64,000 nt of DNA, taken from NCBI RefSeq assembly GCF_001424265.1, contig NZ_LMOV01000001.1, positions 273,873-337,872 of the forward strand. Direction: 5' to 3'. Source of the stretch: Acidovorax sp. Leaf160. GTDB taxonomy: Bacteria > Pseudomonadota > Gammaproteobacteria > Burkholderiales > Burkholderiaceae_C. Both the position numbers and the translations under genes were made by a program. Positions 42,627-50,358 of this stretch are shown here, piece by piece (position 1 is the stretch's first letter; the number at the start of each line of letters is the position of its first letter). The notes under the pieces were generated by a model that was given only the letters and a program-made list of their open reading frames with translations, did no database searches and was not told where the DNA came from.

Positions 42627-42696
42627 TTGCTATTAAATTAATAGCATAAAACCCTTGCATTACGGGCGCTCGTGGGCGAAATGGCTTGAGTTTTTG
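42627..42696 (+). repeat. dispersed ~67-bp repeat, copy E
   Basis: TTGCTAT-TAAATTA-ATAGC (head, perfect arms), a spacer, then GGGCGCTCGTGGGCGAAATG and GCTTGAG (tail, diverged). It fills the gap between convergent plsC and the ABC ATPase gene. Confidence 0.7.
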
Positions 42697-42701
42697 GTGC
42701 C

Positions 42702-43769
42702 TCAGGCCCTCGGAAACGTCACCACGTGCTGCACCTGCGGCCGGATGCCGATCCAGTCGCCCACCGCATGGTCGTGGTGGCTGGGGACATGGGCCATCAC
42801 CGTGAGGCCGTTCGCCAGCTGCAGGGTGTAGAGGAATTCCGATCCCCTAAAGGCCTTGCGCACGATGCGCGCCTGCACCGGCGCATCGTCGTCGTGCACC
42901 ACGTCGTCGGCGCGCAGCAGCACGTCGCATTCCCCGCCGGGGTAGGCGCCGGGCAGCGAGCATTCCTCCAGATCGGTCAGGTCGCCCAGGGGGGTGCGGG
43001 CGACCACTCCGCCGCCGGGCTGGTGCTGCAGCGTGGCCGGGGCGAACACGCCGTGGCCGATGAAGTCCGCCACGAAGCGCGTGGCGGGCCGGTGGTAGAG
43101 CGCATAGGCGGCGTCCCACTGGTGCAGGGTGCCCGATTCCACCACGCCGATGCGGTCGCCGATGGCAAAGGCCTCCAGCTGGTCGTGGGTGACGAAAAGC
43201 GCCGTGGCGCCAGCCGCCTTCAAGATGCCGCGCACCTCGTGCGCGAGGCGTTCGCGCAGATCCACGTCCAGATTGGAAAACGGCTCGTCCAGCAGCATCA
43301 GCTGCGGGCGCGGGGCCAGCGCCCGGGCCAGCGCCACGCGCTGCTGCTGGCCGCCCGAGAGTTCGTGCGGAAAGCGCCCGGCGCTGCCTTCCAGCCCCAC
43401 CAGCGCCAGCACCTCGGCCACGCGGGCAGCCTGCTCGGATCGGGGCGCGGAATGGATGCCGAAGGCCACGTTGCGGCCGACGGTGAGGTGCGGGAACAGG
43501 GCGTAGTCCTGGAACACCATGCCGATGCGGCGGCGCTCGGGCGGCACGCTGCGGCCCACGCCGCCGACCACCGCGCCATCGAGCCGGATCTCGCCGCCCG
43601 TCACCGGCTCCAACCCGGCCACGGCGCGCAGCAGCGTGGTCTTGCCGCAGCCCGACGGGCCTATGAGCACGCCGATCTCGCCGGCTGCCAAGCCCAGGCT
43701 CACGCCGCGCACGGCCGGTTGCGGGCGCCCGGCGTAGCGCACTTCCAGTTCGGAGACTTCAAGAAACAT
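42702..43769 (-). CDS. ABC transporter ATP-binding protein (ferric-iron FbpC type)
   Basis: The 355-residue ATPase has Walker A GPSGCGKTTLLRAVAG, Q-loop VFQDYALFPHLTV, the signature LSGGQQQRVALARALAPRPQ, Walker B LMLLDEPFSNLD and switch FVTHDQLEAF, followed by a TOBE-like C-terminal domain (DVLLRADDVVHDDDAPVQAR). The AFGIHS segment and overall length match the FbpC/iron(III) and related CUT/FeT family. Its partner is the permease gene on the opposite strand, whose start region faces it. No periplasmic binding protein gene is present in the window. Substrate assignment to ferric iron is by family resemblance only. It is convergent with plsC. Confidence 0.9.
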   Translation of the reverse strand: MFLEVSELEVRYAGRPQPAVRGVSLGLAAGEIGVLIGPSGCGKTTLLRAVAGLEPVTGGEIRLDGAVVGGVGRSVPPERRRIGMVFQDYALFPHLTVGRNVAFGIHSAPRSEQAARVAEVLALVGLEGSAGRFPHELSGGQQQRVALARALAPRPQLMLLDEPFSNLDVDLRERLAHEVRGILKAAGATALFVTHDQLEAFAIGDRIGVVESGTLHQWDAAYALYHRPATRFVADFIGHGVFAPATLQHQPGGGVVARTPLGDLTDLEECSLPGAYPGGECDVLLRADDVVHDDDAPVQARIVRKAFRGSEFLYTLQLANGLTVMAHVPSHHDHAVGDWIGIRPQVQHVVTFPRA

Positions 43770-43953
43770 GGTCGGATTCTAGAAGGCGCGGATGCGTAGA
43801 ATTCGCATTTGCATTGCAGCTGTCCGGGGTCGCCCCGCTGCGATGGTGCCGATGGCGGTCGTCCCGCCGGGGCCAGGCAGGTCCGCAGGGCCGCCGCCGG
43901 CCGGCTGCGCGCCCCTTTCGTTGGCTGTTCCTCTTTCTACGGGTTCCCCTTTC

Positions 43954-45594
43954 TTGTCCTCGCCCCGCATCGCCCGCTCCGTCCTGCGTTCCCTGCCGCT
44001 GATCGCCCTGGCCGCCCTGCTCACGCTGCCCGTGCTGGCCGTGCTGGGCTCATGGCTGCCCTGGGGGCCGGGCGGCGAGGCGGCAGGCGCCATCCTGCGC
44101 GAGATGGCGTCCACCGCGCTGCCCGGCTACCTGGGCACCACCGTGTGGCTGGGGCTCGCCGTGGCCCTGGGTGCCGCGGCGGTGGGCACGGCCACGGCGG
44201 CGGCTGTCACGCTGTTCGACTTCCGCGGCCGGCGCACCATGGAATGGCTGCTGCTGCTGCCCCTCGCCATGCCGGCCTATGTCACGGCCTATGCGTACAC
44301 CGACTTCCTGCAGTTCAGCGGCCCGCTGCAGGTATGGCTGCGCGCCACCTACGGGCTGGAGGGCCGGCTGCTGCCCGAGGTGCGCAGCCTGGGCGGCGCG
44401 GTCGGCGTGTTCATCTTCTCGCTCTATCCCTACGTCTATCTGCTGGCGCGCACCGCGCTGGGCGAGCGCGCCGCGCACCTGATGGAAGCCGCGCGGCTGC
44501 TCGGCGCACCCCTCTCGCGGCGCATCCGCACCGTGGCGTTGCCGCTGGCGCGCCCGGCGGTCGCAGCCGGCGTGGCCCTGGTGCTGATGGAGACGCTGGC
44601 CGACTTCGGCGTGGCCAGCTACTTCGGCATCCAGACCTTCACCACCGGCATCTACAAGGCCTGGCTCTCGATGGACAACCGGCTGGCAGCGGCGCAGCTG
44701 GCCACCATCCTGCTGGTGCTGGTCGCCCTGCTGCTGCAGCTGGAGCTGCGCGCGCAGCGCCGCATGCGCTTTGCCACCGGCAGCGCCGGGCGTGCCGGCT
44801 CGGCCGAGGCGCAGCCGCAGCGCCTGACGGGATGGCGCTGTGCGGGTGCCTGGGCCGTGTGCCTCGCGCCGGTGCTGCTCGGTTTCGTGGCGCCGGTGGC
44901 CTTCATGCTCCGGCCGCTGGCGGCCGACTGGTCGGTGCTGCCCTGGAACCGCTTCGTGGAATGGGCCGGCAACAGCGTGCGGCTGGGCGCCATCACGGCG
45001 GCGCTGGCGGTGGCCATCGCCCTGGCGCTGGCCTTTGCGGTGCGCCGCCGGCCCGATGCGCTGACCCGCGGCGTGGTGCAGCTGGCCAGCCTGGGCTACG
45101 CGGTGCCGGGCGCGGTCATCGTGGTGGGGCTGCTGCTGCCGGTGGGCTGGGCGCAGAGCGTGGCGCCGCAGTGGGGCTTGCCCGCGCTCATCACCGCGAC
45201 GGCCGTGGGCATCGTCTGGGCGTACCTGGTGCGTTTCTGCGCGGTGGCGCTGCAGTCGCTGCAGAGCGGCTATGCGCGCATCCCCGCCAGCCTGGACGAG
45301 TCGGCGCGCATGCTGGGCGCGAACGGGATCGGTCTGCTGGCGCGGGTGCACTGGCCGCTGCTCAGGCGGTCCACCGCCGCTGCGGCGCTGCTGGTGTTCG
45401 TCGACGTGATGAAGGAATTGCCCGCCACCATGGTGCTGCGGCCTTTCAACAGCGACACGCTGGCCGTCGTCGCCTATCAGCTGGCCCGGGACGAGCGGCT
45501 GGGCGAGGCCGCGCTGCCTTCGCTGGCGCTGGTCGCCGTGGGACTGGTGCCGGTGATCCTGCTGAGCCGCACACTGCGCGCATCGGGCCGCTGA
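43954..45594 (+). CDS. ABC transporter permease (ferric-iron FbpB type, two fused permease halves)
   Basis: The product has two membrane permease halves, each with about six helices and an EAA loop: EAARLLGAPLSRRIRTVALP in the first half, ESARMLGANGIGLLARVHWP in the second. This fused layout with MPAYVTAYAYTDFLQFSGPL and ADFGVASYFGIQTFTTGIYK is typical of FbpB/SfuB iron permeases. The start is uncertain: a TTG at 43954 (just before SSPRIARSVLRSLPL) gives 546 residues, the usual length, and leaves 184 bp for promoters facing the divergent ATPase gene. An ATG at 43792 with an AGAAGG site is also possible, but its extra 54 residues are Pro/Ala-rich and unlike the family. The arsC-like gene follows 55 bp after the stop. 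Confidence 0.87.
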   Translation: MSSPRIARSVLRSLPLIALAALLTLPVLAVLGSWLPWGPGGEAAGAILREMASTALPGYLGTTVWLGLAVALGAAAVGTATAAAVTLFDFRGRRTMEWLLLLPLAMPAYVTAYAYTDFLQFSGPLQVWLRATYGLEGRLLPEVRSLGGAVGVFIFSLYPYVYLLARTALGERAAHLMEAARLLGAPLSRRIRTVALPLARPAVAAGVALVLMETLADFGVASYFGIQTFTTGIYKAWLSMDNRLAAAQLATILLVLVALLLQLELRAQRRMRFATGSAGRAGSAEAQPQRLTGWRCAGAWAVCLAPVLLGFVAPVAFMLRPLAADWSVLPWNRFVEWAGNSVRLGAITAALAVAIALALAFAVRRRPDALTRGVVQLASLGYAVPGAVIVVGLLLPVGWAQSVAPQWGLPALITATAVGIVWAYLVRFCAVALQSLQSGYARIPASLDESARMLGANGIGLLARVHWPLLRRSTAAAALLVFVDVMKELPATMVLRPFNSDTLAVVAYQLARDERLGEAALPSLALVAVGLVPVILLSRTLRASGR

Positions 45595-45649
45595 GCCGCA
45601 AGCGCCCGTGCCTCAGGTTCGTGCAATCGCACCCGTAGACTCCTGCGCC

Positions 45650-46009
45650 ATGACCGATTCCGCCATCACCATCTATCACAACGCCCGCTGCAGCAATTCG
45701 CGCGGCGCGCTGGCGCTTTTGCAGGAGCGCGGCATCGAGCCGCGCATCGTCGACTACATCGCCAAGCCGCTGGACCCCGCCCAGCTGCGGGCGCTGGTGG
45801 CCCGGCTGGGCGTGCCCGTGCGCGAGCTGATGCGCACGAAGGAGGCGGTGTATGCCGAACTGGGGCTGGCGCATCCGGACGTGGGCGACGAGCAGCTCAT
45901 CGACGCCATCGCCCGCCACCCGGTGCTGCTGAACCGGCCCATCGTGGTCACGCCCAAGGGTGCCTTGCTCTGCCGCCCGCCGGAGCGGGTGCTCGGTCTG
46001 CTGGACTGA
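45650..46009 (+). CDS. arsC: arsenate reductase-like protein (ArsC, glutaredoxin-coupled/YfgD type)
   Basis: This 119-residue thioredoxin-fold protein has the N-terminal catalytic cysteine in YHNARCSNSRGALALLQERG and a RTKEAVYAELG block. The late basic residues in NRPIVVTPKGALLCRPPERV correspond to the arsenate-binding arginines of ArsC. Family members reduce arsenate to arsenite with glutaredoxin or are YfgD-like proteins of unknown use. There is no ars operon here (no arsB or arsR), so a housekeeping role is as likely as arsenic resistance. It sits 55 bp after the iron permease gene and ahead of the rplM promoter. Confidence 0.87.
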   Translation: MTDSAITIYHNARCSNSRGALALLQERGIEPRIVDYIAKPLDPAQLRALVARLGVPVRELMRTKEAVYAELGLAHPDVGDEQLIDAIARHPVLLNRPIVVTPKGALLCRPPERVLGLLD

Positions 46010-46044
46010 GATTCGCGTGGGGGAGGGCCCCGAAAACGGTCCGG

Positions 46045-46074
46045 TTGCGTCCACGAGCCACCACTTTGTATAAT
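46045..46074 (+). promoter_or_regulatory. promoter of the rplM-rpsI operon
   Basis: TTGCGT (46045-46050) and a perfect TATAAT (46069-46074) are 18 bp apart. Transcription should begin near 46081, giving a leader of about 120 nt before rplM. Confidence 0.8.
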
Positions 46075-46080
46075 GGCGGG

Positions 46081-46112
46081 CTTCGCAGCGATTGACAGGT
46101 TCCGCGGCGAAG
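46081..46112 (+). promoter_or_regulatory. hairpin at the predicted 5' end of the rplM leader RNA
   Basis: CTTCGC (46081-46086) pairs with GCGAAG (46107-46112) and GCG (46088-46090) with CGC (46103-46105), with one A/G mismatch and a 12-nt loop. It begins at the predicted transcript start. Ribosomal protein L13 represses its own operon through the leader in E. coli; this structure may serve that role or protect the 5' end. Confidence 0.5.
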
Positions 46113-46201
46113 TCTCACTCCCACCTAAGAGGCTTCCTTCAGAGAAGCACCGACCGTGGAAAAGAACCGACCAAACCCCTCTTTTCTTCAGAGAGAAACT
46201 C

Positions 46202-46633
46202 ATGACTACTACTTTCAGCGCAAAGCCCGCTGAGGTCGTGCACGAGTGGTTTGTGATTGACGCGACCGACAAGGTCCTCGGACGAGTAGCCAGCGAAGTT
46301 GCTCTCCGTTTGCGCGGCAAACACAAGGCCATTTACACGCCTCACGTCGATACCGGCGATTTCATCGTCATCATCAACGCAGCCCAGCTCAAGGTCACCG
46401 GCACCAAGTCGCTCGACAAGGTGTACTACCGTCACTCGGGCTATCCCGGCGGTATCACGGCCACGAACTTCCGCGACATGCAAGCCAAGCACCCCGGCCG
46501 CGCGCTGGAAAAGGCCGTCAAGGGCATGCTGCCCAAGGGCCCGCTCGGCTACGCCATGATCAAGAAGCTCAAGGTGTACGGCGGCGCGGAACATCCGCAC
46601 ACCGCTCAGCAGCCCAAAGCGCTGGAAATCTAA
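46202..46633 (+). CDS. rplM: 50S ribosomal protein L13
   Basis: L13 is an early-assembly protein of the large ribosomal subunit. The 143-residue product begins [20 protein letters not shown] and has the family blocks [36 protein letters not shown] and [19 protein letters not shown], then [20 protein letters not shown] and [20 protein letters not shown] at the C-terminus. Length is normal. Third codon positions are less GC-rich than in neighbouring genes, as expected for a highly expressed gene. It has its own promoter about 125 bp upstream and is followed by rpsI after 10 bp. Confidence 0.98.
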   Translation: MTTTFSAKPAEVVHEWFVIDATDKVLGRVASEVALRLRGKHKAIYTPHVDTGDFIVIINAAQLKVTGTKSLDKVYYRHSGYPGGITATNFRDMQAKHPGRALEKAVKGMLPKGPLGYAMIKKLKVYGGAEHPHTAQQPKALEI

Positions 46634-46643
46634 GGAGCCTTGA

Positions 46644-47036
46644 ATGATTGGTGAATGGAACAATGGCACCGGCCGTCGCAAGTCCAGCGTCGCCCGTGTG
46701 TTTCTGAAGAAGGGTTCCGGCAAGATCACTGTGAATGGCAAAGACATTCAGCAGTACTTCGGCCGCGAAACCTCCATCATGATTGCCAGGCAACCGCTGG
46801 TGCTGACCAACCATGTCGAAACCTTCGACATCCAGGTCAACGTGCACGGCGGCGGCGAATCCGGCCAGGCCGGTGCAGCCCGTCACGGCATCACCCGCGC
46901 CCTGATCGACTACGACGCAACGCTGAAGTCCATGCTGAGCCAAGCCGGCTTCGTGACCCGCGACGCTCGTGAAGTCGAACGTAAGAAGGTCGGTCTGCGT
47001 TCCGCACGCCGCGCCAAGCAGTTCTCGAAGCGTTAA
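46644..47036 (+). CDS. rpsI: 30S ribosomal protein S9
   Basis: S9 is a small-subunit protein whose C-terminal tail reaches the P-site tRNA. The 130-residue product has [20 protein letters not shown], the [20 protein letters not shown] block, [20 protein letters not shown] and the basic end [16 protein letters not shown] with the expected terminal Lys-Arg. It is cotranscribed with rplM (10-bp gap, AAGGAGCC ribosome site) and followed by a strong terminator. Confidence 0.98.
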   Translation: MIGEWNNGTGRRKSSVARVFLKKGSGKITVNGKDIQQYFGRETSIMIARQPLVLTNHVETFDIQVNVHGGGESGQAGAARHGITRALIDYDATLKSMLSQAGFVTRDAREVERKKVGLRSARRAKQFSKR

Positions 47037-47101
47037 TCCGCCTCGCCGTATCTGCCGCCATGCTGCCCGGGCCGGTCACATCCGACTCGCAGCGTGCCGC
47101 G

Positions 47102-47125
47102 AAAACCGCCTTCGGGCGGTTTTTT
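47102..47125 (+). terminator. intrinsic terminator of rplM-rpsI
   Basis: AACCGCC and GGCGGTT stem arms around a stable TTCG tetraloop (47111-47114), followed by TTTTCGTTT. Lies 65 bp after the rpsI stop. Confidence 0.9.
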
Positions 47126-47173
47126 CGTTTCCGGACTGCCGCTTTCTGATTCCGCACCGAGGAGCCACCCGCC

Positions 47174-47884
47174 ATGCGATTACGCCTGCTGCGCCGCCGC
47201 CTGACCATCAGTGCGCCGCGCGTGTCCATCCGCAGCGCCTTGCCCTGGCCCCTGCGCTGGCTGGTGGCGGCCGTGCTGCTGGGGTTCTCGGCCGCGCTGG
47301 CGCTCTGGGCGTTCGAGTTCGGCAAGAGCATCGCCGGGCTGGACACGGGTTCGCGCGAGGAGCTGGTGCGCCTGCGCGAAGACGTGACGCGGCTACGCGC
47401 CGAAATCCGCCAGCAGCAGGAGGCGGCCAGCACGGCCACCAGCCTGCTCACGGCCGAGCGTGCCGCGCTGGAGCGCGTGCAGGCGCAGATGCGCCAGCTG
47501 CAGGCCGACAACCAGGCGCTGCGCGATGACCTGGGCTTCTTCGAGAAGCTCATCCCCGCCGCCCGTGCGGACGGTGTCTCCATCCGCGCGCTGCAGGCGG
47601 AGCGGCAGGGCGCACGCCAGCTGCGCTGGCAGGTGCTGGTGCTGCAGCCGGTGCGCAACGCGCCCGAATTCAAGGGGCGGCTGGAAGTGCTGCTGTCTGG
47701 CACGCAGAACGGCCAGCCCTGGTCCGGCGCGCAGCCGGCGGCGGCCCAGGCGCTCCAGTTGCAGCAGTACCGCAGGGTGGAAGGCCTGGTCGATCTGCCC
47801 GAAGGCGTCGTGGTAAAAACCGTCACCGCTCGCGTGCTGGAAGGCACTGCCGTGCGCACCGTCCACAGCGTGGAGGTCGAATAA
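47174..47884 (+). CDS. DUF6776-type membrane-anchored coiled-coil protein
   Basis: The 236-residue protein has one N-terminal membrane anchor (WLVAAVLLGFSAALALWAFEFG, ~34-55), then a coiled coil (REELVRLREDVTRLRAEIRQ ... AALERVQAQMRQLQADNQAL) and a C-terminal beta-rich domain (RQLRWQVLVLQPVRNAPEFK, GRLEVLLSG). This architecture matches a conserved betaproteobacterial family I know as DUF6776; its function is unknown. It is 80 bp upstream of a bactofilin gene and probably cotranscribed, so a link to cell envelope or bactofilin scaffolds can be guessed. The ATG is preceded by GAGGAGCC. Confidence 0.85.
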   Translation: MRLRLLRRRLTISAPRVSIRSALPWPLRWLVAAVLLGFSAALALWAFEFGKSIAGLDTGSREELVRLREDVTRLRAEIRQQQEAASTATSLLTAERAALERVQAQMRQLQADNQALRDDLGFFEKLIPAARADGVSIRALQAERQGARQLRWQVLVLQPVRNAPEFKGRLEVLLSGTQNGQPWSGAQPAAAQALQLQQYRRVEGLVDLPEGVVVKTVTARVLEGTAVRTVHSVEVE

Positions 47885-47964
47885 GGTCGGCCGTCACCCT
47901 TCCACGCCGATCCACAGCGCGGCCCTCCCGCAGCGCTGCCTGCAGCCCTCCAGGAGTCCATCCC

Positions 47965-48366
47965 ATGTTTTCACGCAAGAAGCAGCCACCCATCAAGAGC
48001 CTGATCGCCCAGGGCACGCGCGTGGAAGGCAATGTGCAGTTCAGCGAAGGCCTGCGCATCGACGGCGAGGTGGTGGGCGAGGTGCGTGCTGCGCCGGATC
48101 TGCCGAGCATCCTGGTGGTGTCGGAATCCGGTCGCGTGGAGGGCGCGCTGCATGCGGTGCACGTGATCGTCAACGGCGCGGTCGAGGGCCCGGTCCATGC
48201 CACGGAACTGCTGGAGCTGCAGCCCAAGGCGCGCATCACCGGCGCGGTGCACTACAAGGCGCTGGAAATGCACCAGGGCGCCACCATCACCGGGCAGATG
48301 TCGCCCACGGCGGTGCCGCTGCTGGAGGAAAAGCCCACACTGAAGCTGGCGTCAAACGCGAGCTGA
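47965..48366 (+). CDS. bactofilin (polymer-forming cytoskeletal protein)
   Basis: Bactofilins form nucleotide-free beta-helical filaments that position cell-wall enzymes and other cargo. This 133-residue protein has the typical short charged N-terminus (MFSRKKQPPIKSLIAQGTRV) and a central right-handed beta-helix of repeating short strands (EGNVQFSEGLRIDGEVVGEV, SGRVEGALHAVHVIVNGAVE, KARITGAVHYKALEMHQGAT). Its SLIAQGTRVEGNVQF opening matches the family consensus SxIgxgtxixGxi. The C-terminal tail is short and unstructured. It lies between the DUF6776 gene and erpA on the same strand. In Burkholderiales, bactofilins are often near the erpA/M23 peptidase region, as here. Confidence 0.92.
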   Translation: MFSRKKQPPIKSLIAQGTRVEGNVQFSEGLRIDGEVVGEVRAAPDLPSILVVSESGRVEGALHAVHVIVNGAVEGPVHATELLELQPKARITGAVHYKALEMHQGATITGQMSPTAVPLLEEKPTLKLASNAS

Positions 48367-48426
48367 CCTGAATGAACCGGGGGATTGCAGTAGCATCCCC
48401 TGCAAACCCTCCCGAAGGAGCACCCG

Positions 48427-48792
48427 ATGAGCGCCGTAGCCGACAATATCCAGACCGACATGCCCACCCCGATCCTCTTCACCGACAGCGCCGCTGCCAA
48501 GGTGGCGGATCTGATCGCCGAAGAAGGCAACCCTGACCTGAAGCTGCGCGTTTTCGTGCAAGGCGGCGGCTGCTCGGGCTTCCAGTACGGCTTCACGTTC
48601 GACGAGATCACCAACGACGACGACACCACCATGACCAAGAATGGCGTGTCGCTGCTCATCGATGCGATGAGCTACCAGTACCTGGTTGGCGCCGAGATCG
48701 ACTACAAGGAAGACCTGCAGGGCGCGCAGTTCGTGATCAAGAACCCGAACGCCACCACCACCTGCGGTTGCGGATCGAGCTTCTCGACCTGA
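48427..48792 (+). CDS. erpA: iron-sulfur cluster insertion protein ErpA
   Basis: ErpA is an A-type carrier that delivers [4Fe-4S] clusters to apoproteins such as IspG/IspH and respiratory enzymes. The 121-residue product has the three cluster-binding cysteines of the family: Cys49 in [14 protein letters not shown] and Cys113/Cys115 in TTCGCGSSF, plus the expected [20 protein letters not shown] and [20 protein letters not shown] good ribosome site (GAAGGAG) precedes the ATG. It follows the bactofilin gene after 60 bp and ends at a terminator. Confidence 0.97.
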   Translation: MSAVADNIQTDMPTPILFTDSAAAKVADLIAEEGNPDLKLRVFVQGGGCSGFQYGFTFDEITNDDDTTMTKNGVSLLIDAMSYQYLVGAEIDYKEDLQGAQFVIKNPNATTTCGCGSSFST

Positions 48793-48812
48793 CACCCCGC
48801 CAGACCACCGCA

Positions 48813-48836
48813 AGCCGCCATCAGGGCGGCTTTTTC
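48813..48836 (+). terminator. intrinsic terminator downstream of erpA
   Basis: AGCCGCC (48813-48819) and GGCGGCT (48825-48831) form the stem, followed by TTTT. It lies 20 bp after the erpA stop. Confidence 0.85.
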
Positions 48837-48853
48837 GTTCCTGCCTGCAGCCT

Positions 48854-50308
48854 ATGCCTTCCTCTGCTCCCACGACGCCGCAGCCCCCCGAGCATGCCCC
48901 CCAGAGCGCCGATCGCCGCATCCTGCTGTGGATCGTGGCGGTGGGCTTCTTCATGCAGACGCTGGACGCCACCATCGTCAATACGGCACTGCCGGCGATG
49001 GCGGCCAGCCTGGGCGAGAGCCCGTTGCGCATGCAGTCGGTGATTGTGGCCTATTCGCTGACCATGGCCATGCTGATTCCCGCGTCGGGCTGGCTTGCCG
49101 ACCGGTTCGGCACGCGCAAGGTCTTCCTCTTCGCCATCGCGGTGTTCTCGCTCGGCTCGCTGGCCTGCGCGCTGTCGCGGCATGTGAACGAGCTGGTCGC
49201 GGCGCGGGTGCTGCAGGGGCTGGGCGGCGCACTGCTGCTGCCCGTGGGGCGCCTGGCGGTGCTGCGCACGTTTCCCCGGGGCGAGTTTCTGGAGGCGATG
49301 AGCTTCGTGGCCATTCCCGGGCTCATCGGCCCGCTGCTGGGCCCCACGTTGGGCGGCTGGCTGGTGCAGAGCGCGTCGTGGCACTGGGTGTTCCTCATCA
49401 ACCTGCCGGTCGGCCTGCTGGGCTTGGTGGCCGCCTCGCGCTTCATGCCGGATCTGCGGCCGCCCCGGGTGGACGGTTTCGATCTGGGCGGCTACATGCT
49501 GCTGGCCTTCGGCATGGTGGCCATTTCGCTGTCGATCGAGGCAGCCGGCGTGGTCGGCCGGGCGGGCGCCGCGGCCCTGGGCATCAGCGGGCTGGTGGCG
49601 CTGGTGGTGTACTGGTTGCACGCGGTGCGGCACGAGCGGCCCCTCTACTCGCCGCAGCTCTTTCGCGTGCGCACGCTGTCGGTCGGGCTGCTGGGCAATC
49701 TGTTCTGCCGCCTGGGCAGCGGCGCCATGCCCTTCCTCATTCCCGTGTCGCTGCAGCTGCTGCTGCAGTATTCGCCGCTGCATGCCGGGCTGATGATGCT
49801 GCCGGCCGCGCTGGCGGGCATGGCCGTCAAGCGGATCGCCGCGCCGCTGATCCGGCGCCACGGCTACCGCAACACGCTGGTGACCAACACGGTGGTGCTG
49901 GGTCTGCTGATGGCCAGCTTCGCGCTGCGCCAGCCGGACTGGCCGCTGGCCTGGCAGGTGCTGCAGCTGGCTGCGTTCGGCGCCGTCAACTCGCTGCAGT
50001 TCACGGCGATGAACACCATCACCCTGAAAGACCTGGACGGGGCGAGCGCCAGCAGCGGCAACGGCCTCCTGTCGATGGTGCAGATGCTCGCCATGAGCCT
50101 GGGCGTGGCGGTGGCCGGGGCGGTGCTGTCGGAATGGAGCCAGGCCTATGGCGGCGCGGAAGTGCCGGGGGCCGTGCTGCACGCCTTCCAGTCCACGTTC
50201 CTGACGGTGGGCTTCATCACCGTCGCCTCGGCCGCGGTCTTCTGGCAATTGCCCAAGGAGGCGCGCACCCCGCCGCGGGAAGGCCCGGAAGTGTCCGGAC
50301 AAGGCTGA
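48854..50308 (+). CDS. DHA2-family MFS transporter (EmrB/QacA type, MdtD-like)
   Basis: This 484-residue, about 14-helix exporter shows the DHA family motifs: GFFMQTLDATIVNTALPAMA (motif D1), GWLADRFGTRKVFLFAIAVF (motif A), RVLQGLGGALLLPVGRLAV (motif B) and PGLIGPLLGPTLGGWLV followed by SWHWVFLINLPVGLLGL (motif C), the antiporter signature. Best fit is the MdtD/EmrB drug:proton antiporter group; substrate is unknown. The ATG lies 18 bp after the erpA terminator, so its promoter probably overlaps that region or transcription reads through. It is convergent with anmK (50 bp between ends). Confidence 0.92.
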   Translation: MPSSAPTTPQPPEHAPQSADRRILLWIVAVGFFMQTLDATIVNTALPAMAASLGESPLRMQSVIVAYSLTMAMLIPASGWLADRFGTRKVFLFAIAVFSLGSLACALSRHVNELVAARVLQGLGGALLLPVGRLAVLRTFPRGEFLEAMSFVAIPGLIGPLLGPTLGGWLVQSASWHWVFLINLPVGLLGLVAASRFMPDLRPPRVDGFDLGGYMLLAFGMVAISLSIEAAGVVGRAGAAALGISGLVALVVYWLHAVRHERPLYSPQLFRVRTLSVGLLGNLFCRLGSGAMPFLIPVSLQLLLQYSPLHAGLMMLPAALAGMAVKRIAAPLIRRHGYRNTLVTNTVVLGLLMASFALRQPDWPLAWQVLQLAAFGAVNSLQFTAMNTITLKDLDGASASSGNGLLSMVQMLAMSLGVAVAGAVLSEWSQAYGGAEVPGAVLHAFQSTFLTVGFITVASAAVFWQLPKEARTPPREGPEVSGQG

Positions 50309-50358
50309 TCGGCTGGATGGCAGCGCCGCTGCGGGCCGCTGGGCCCGCGAACGGCGCG

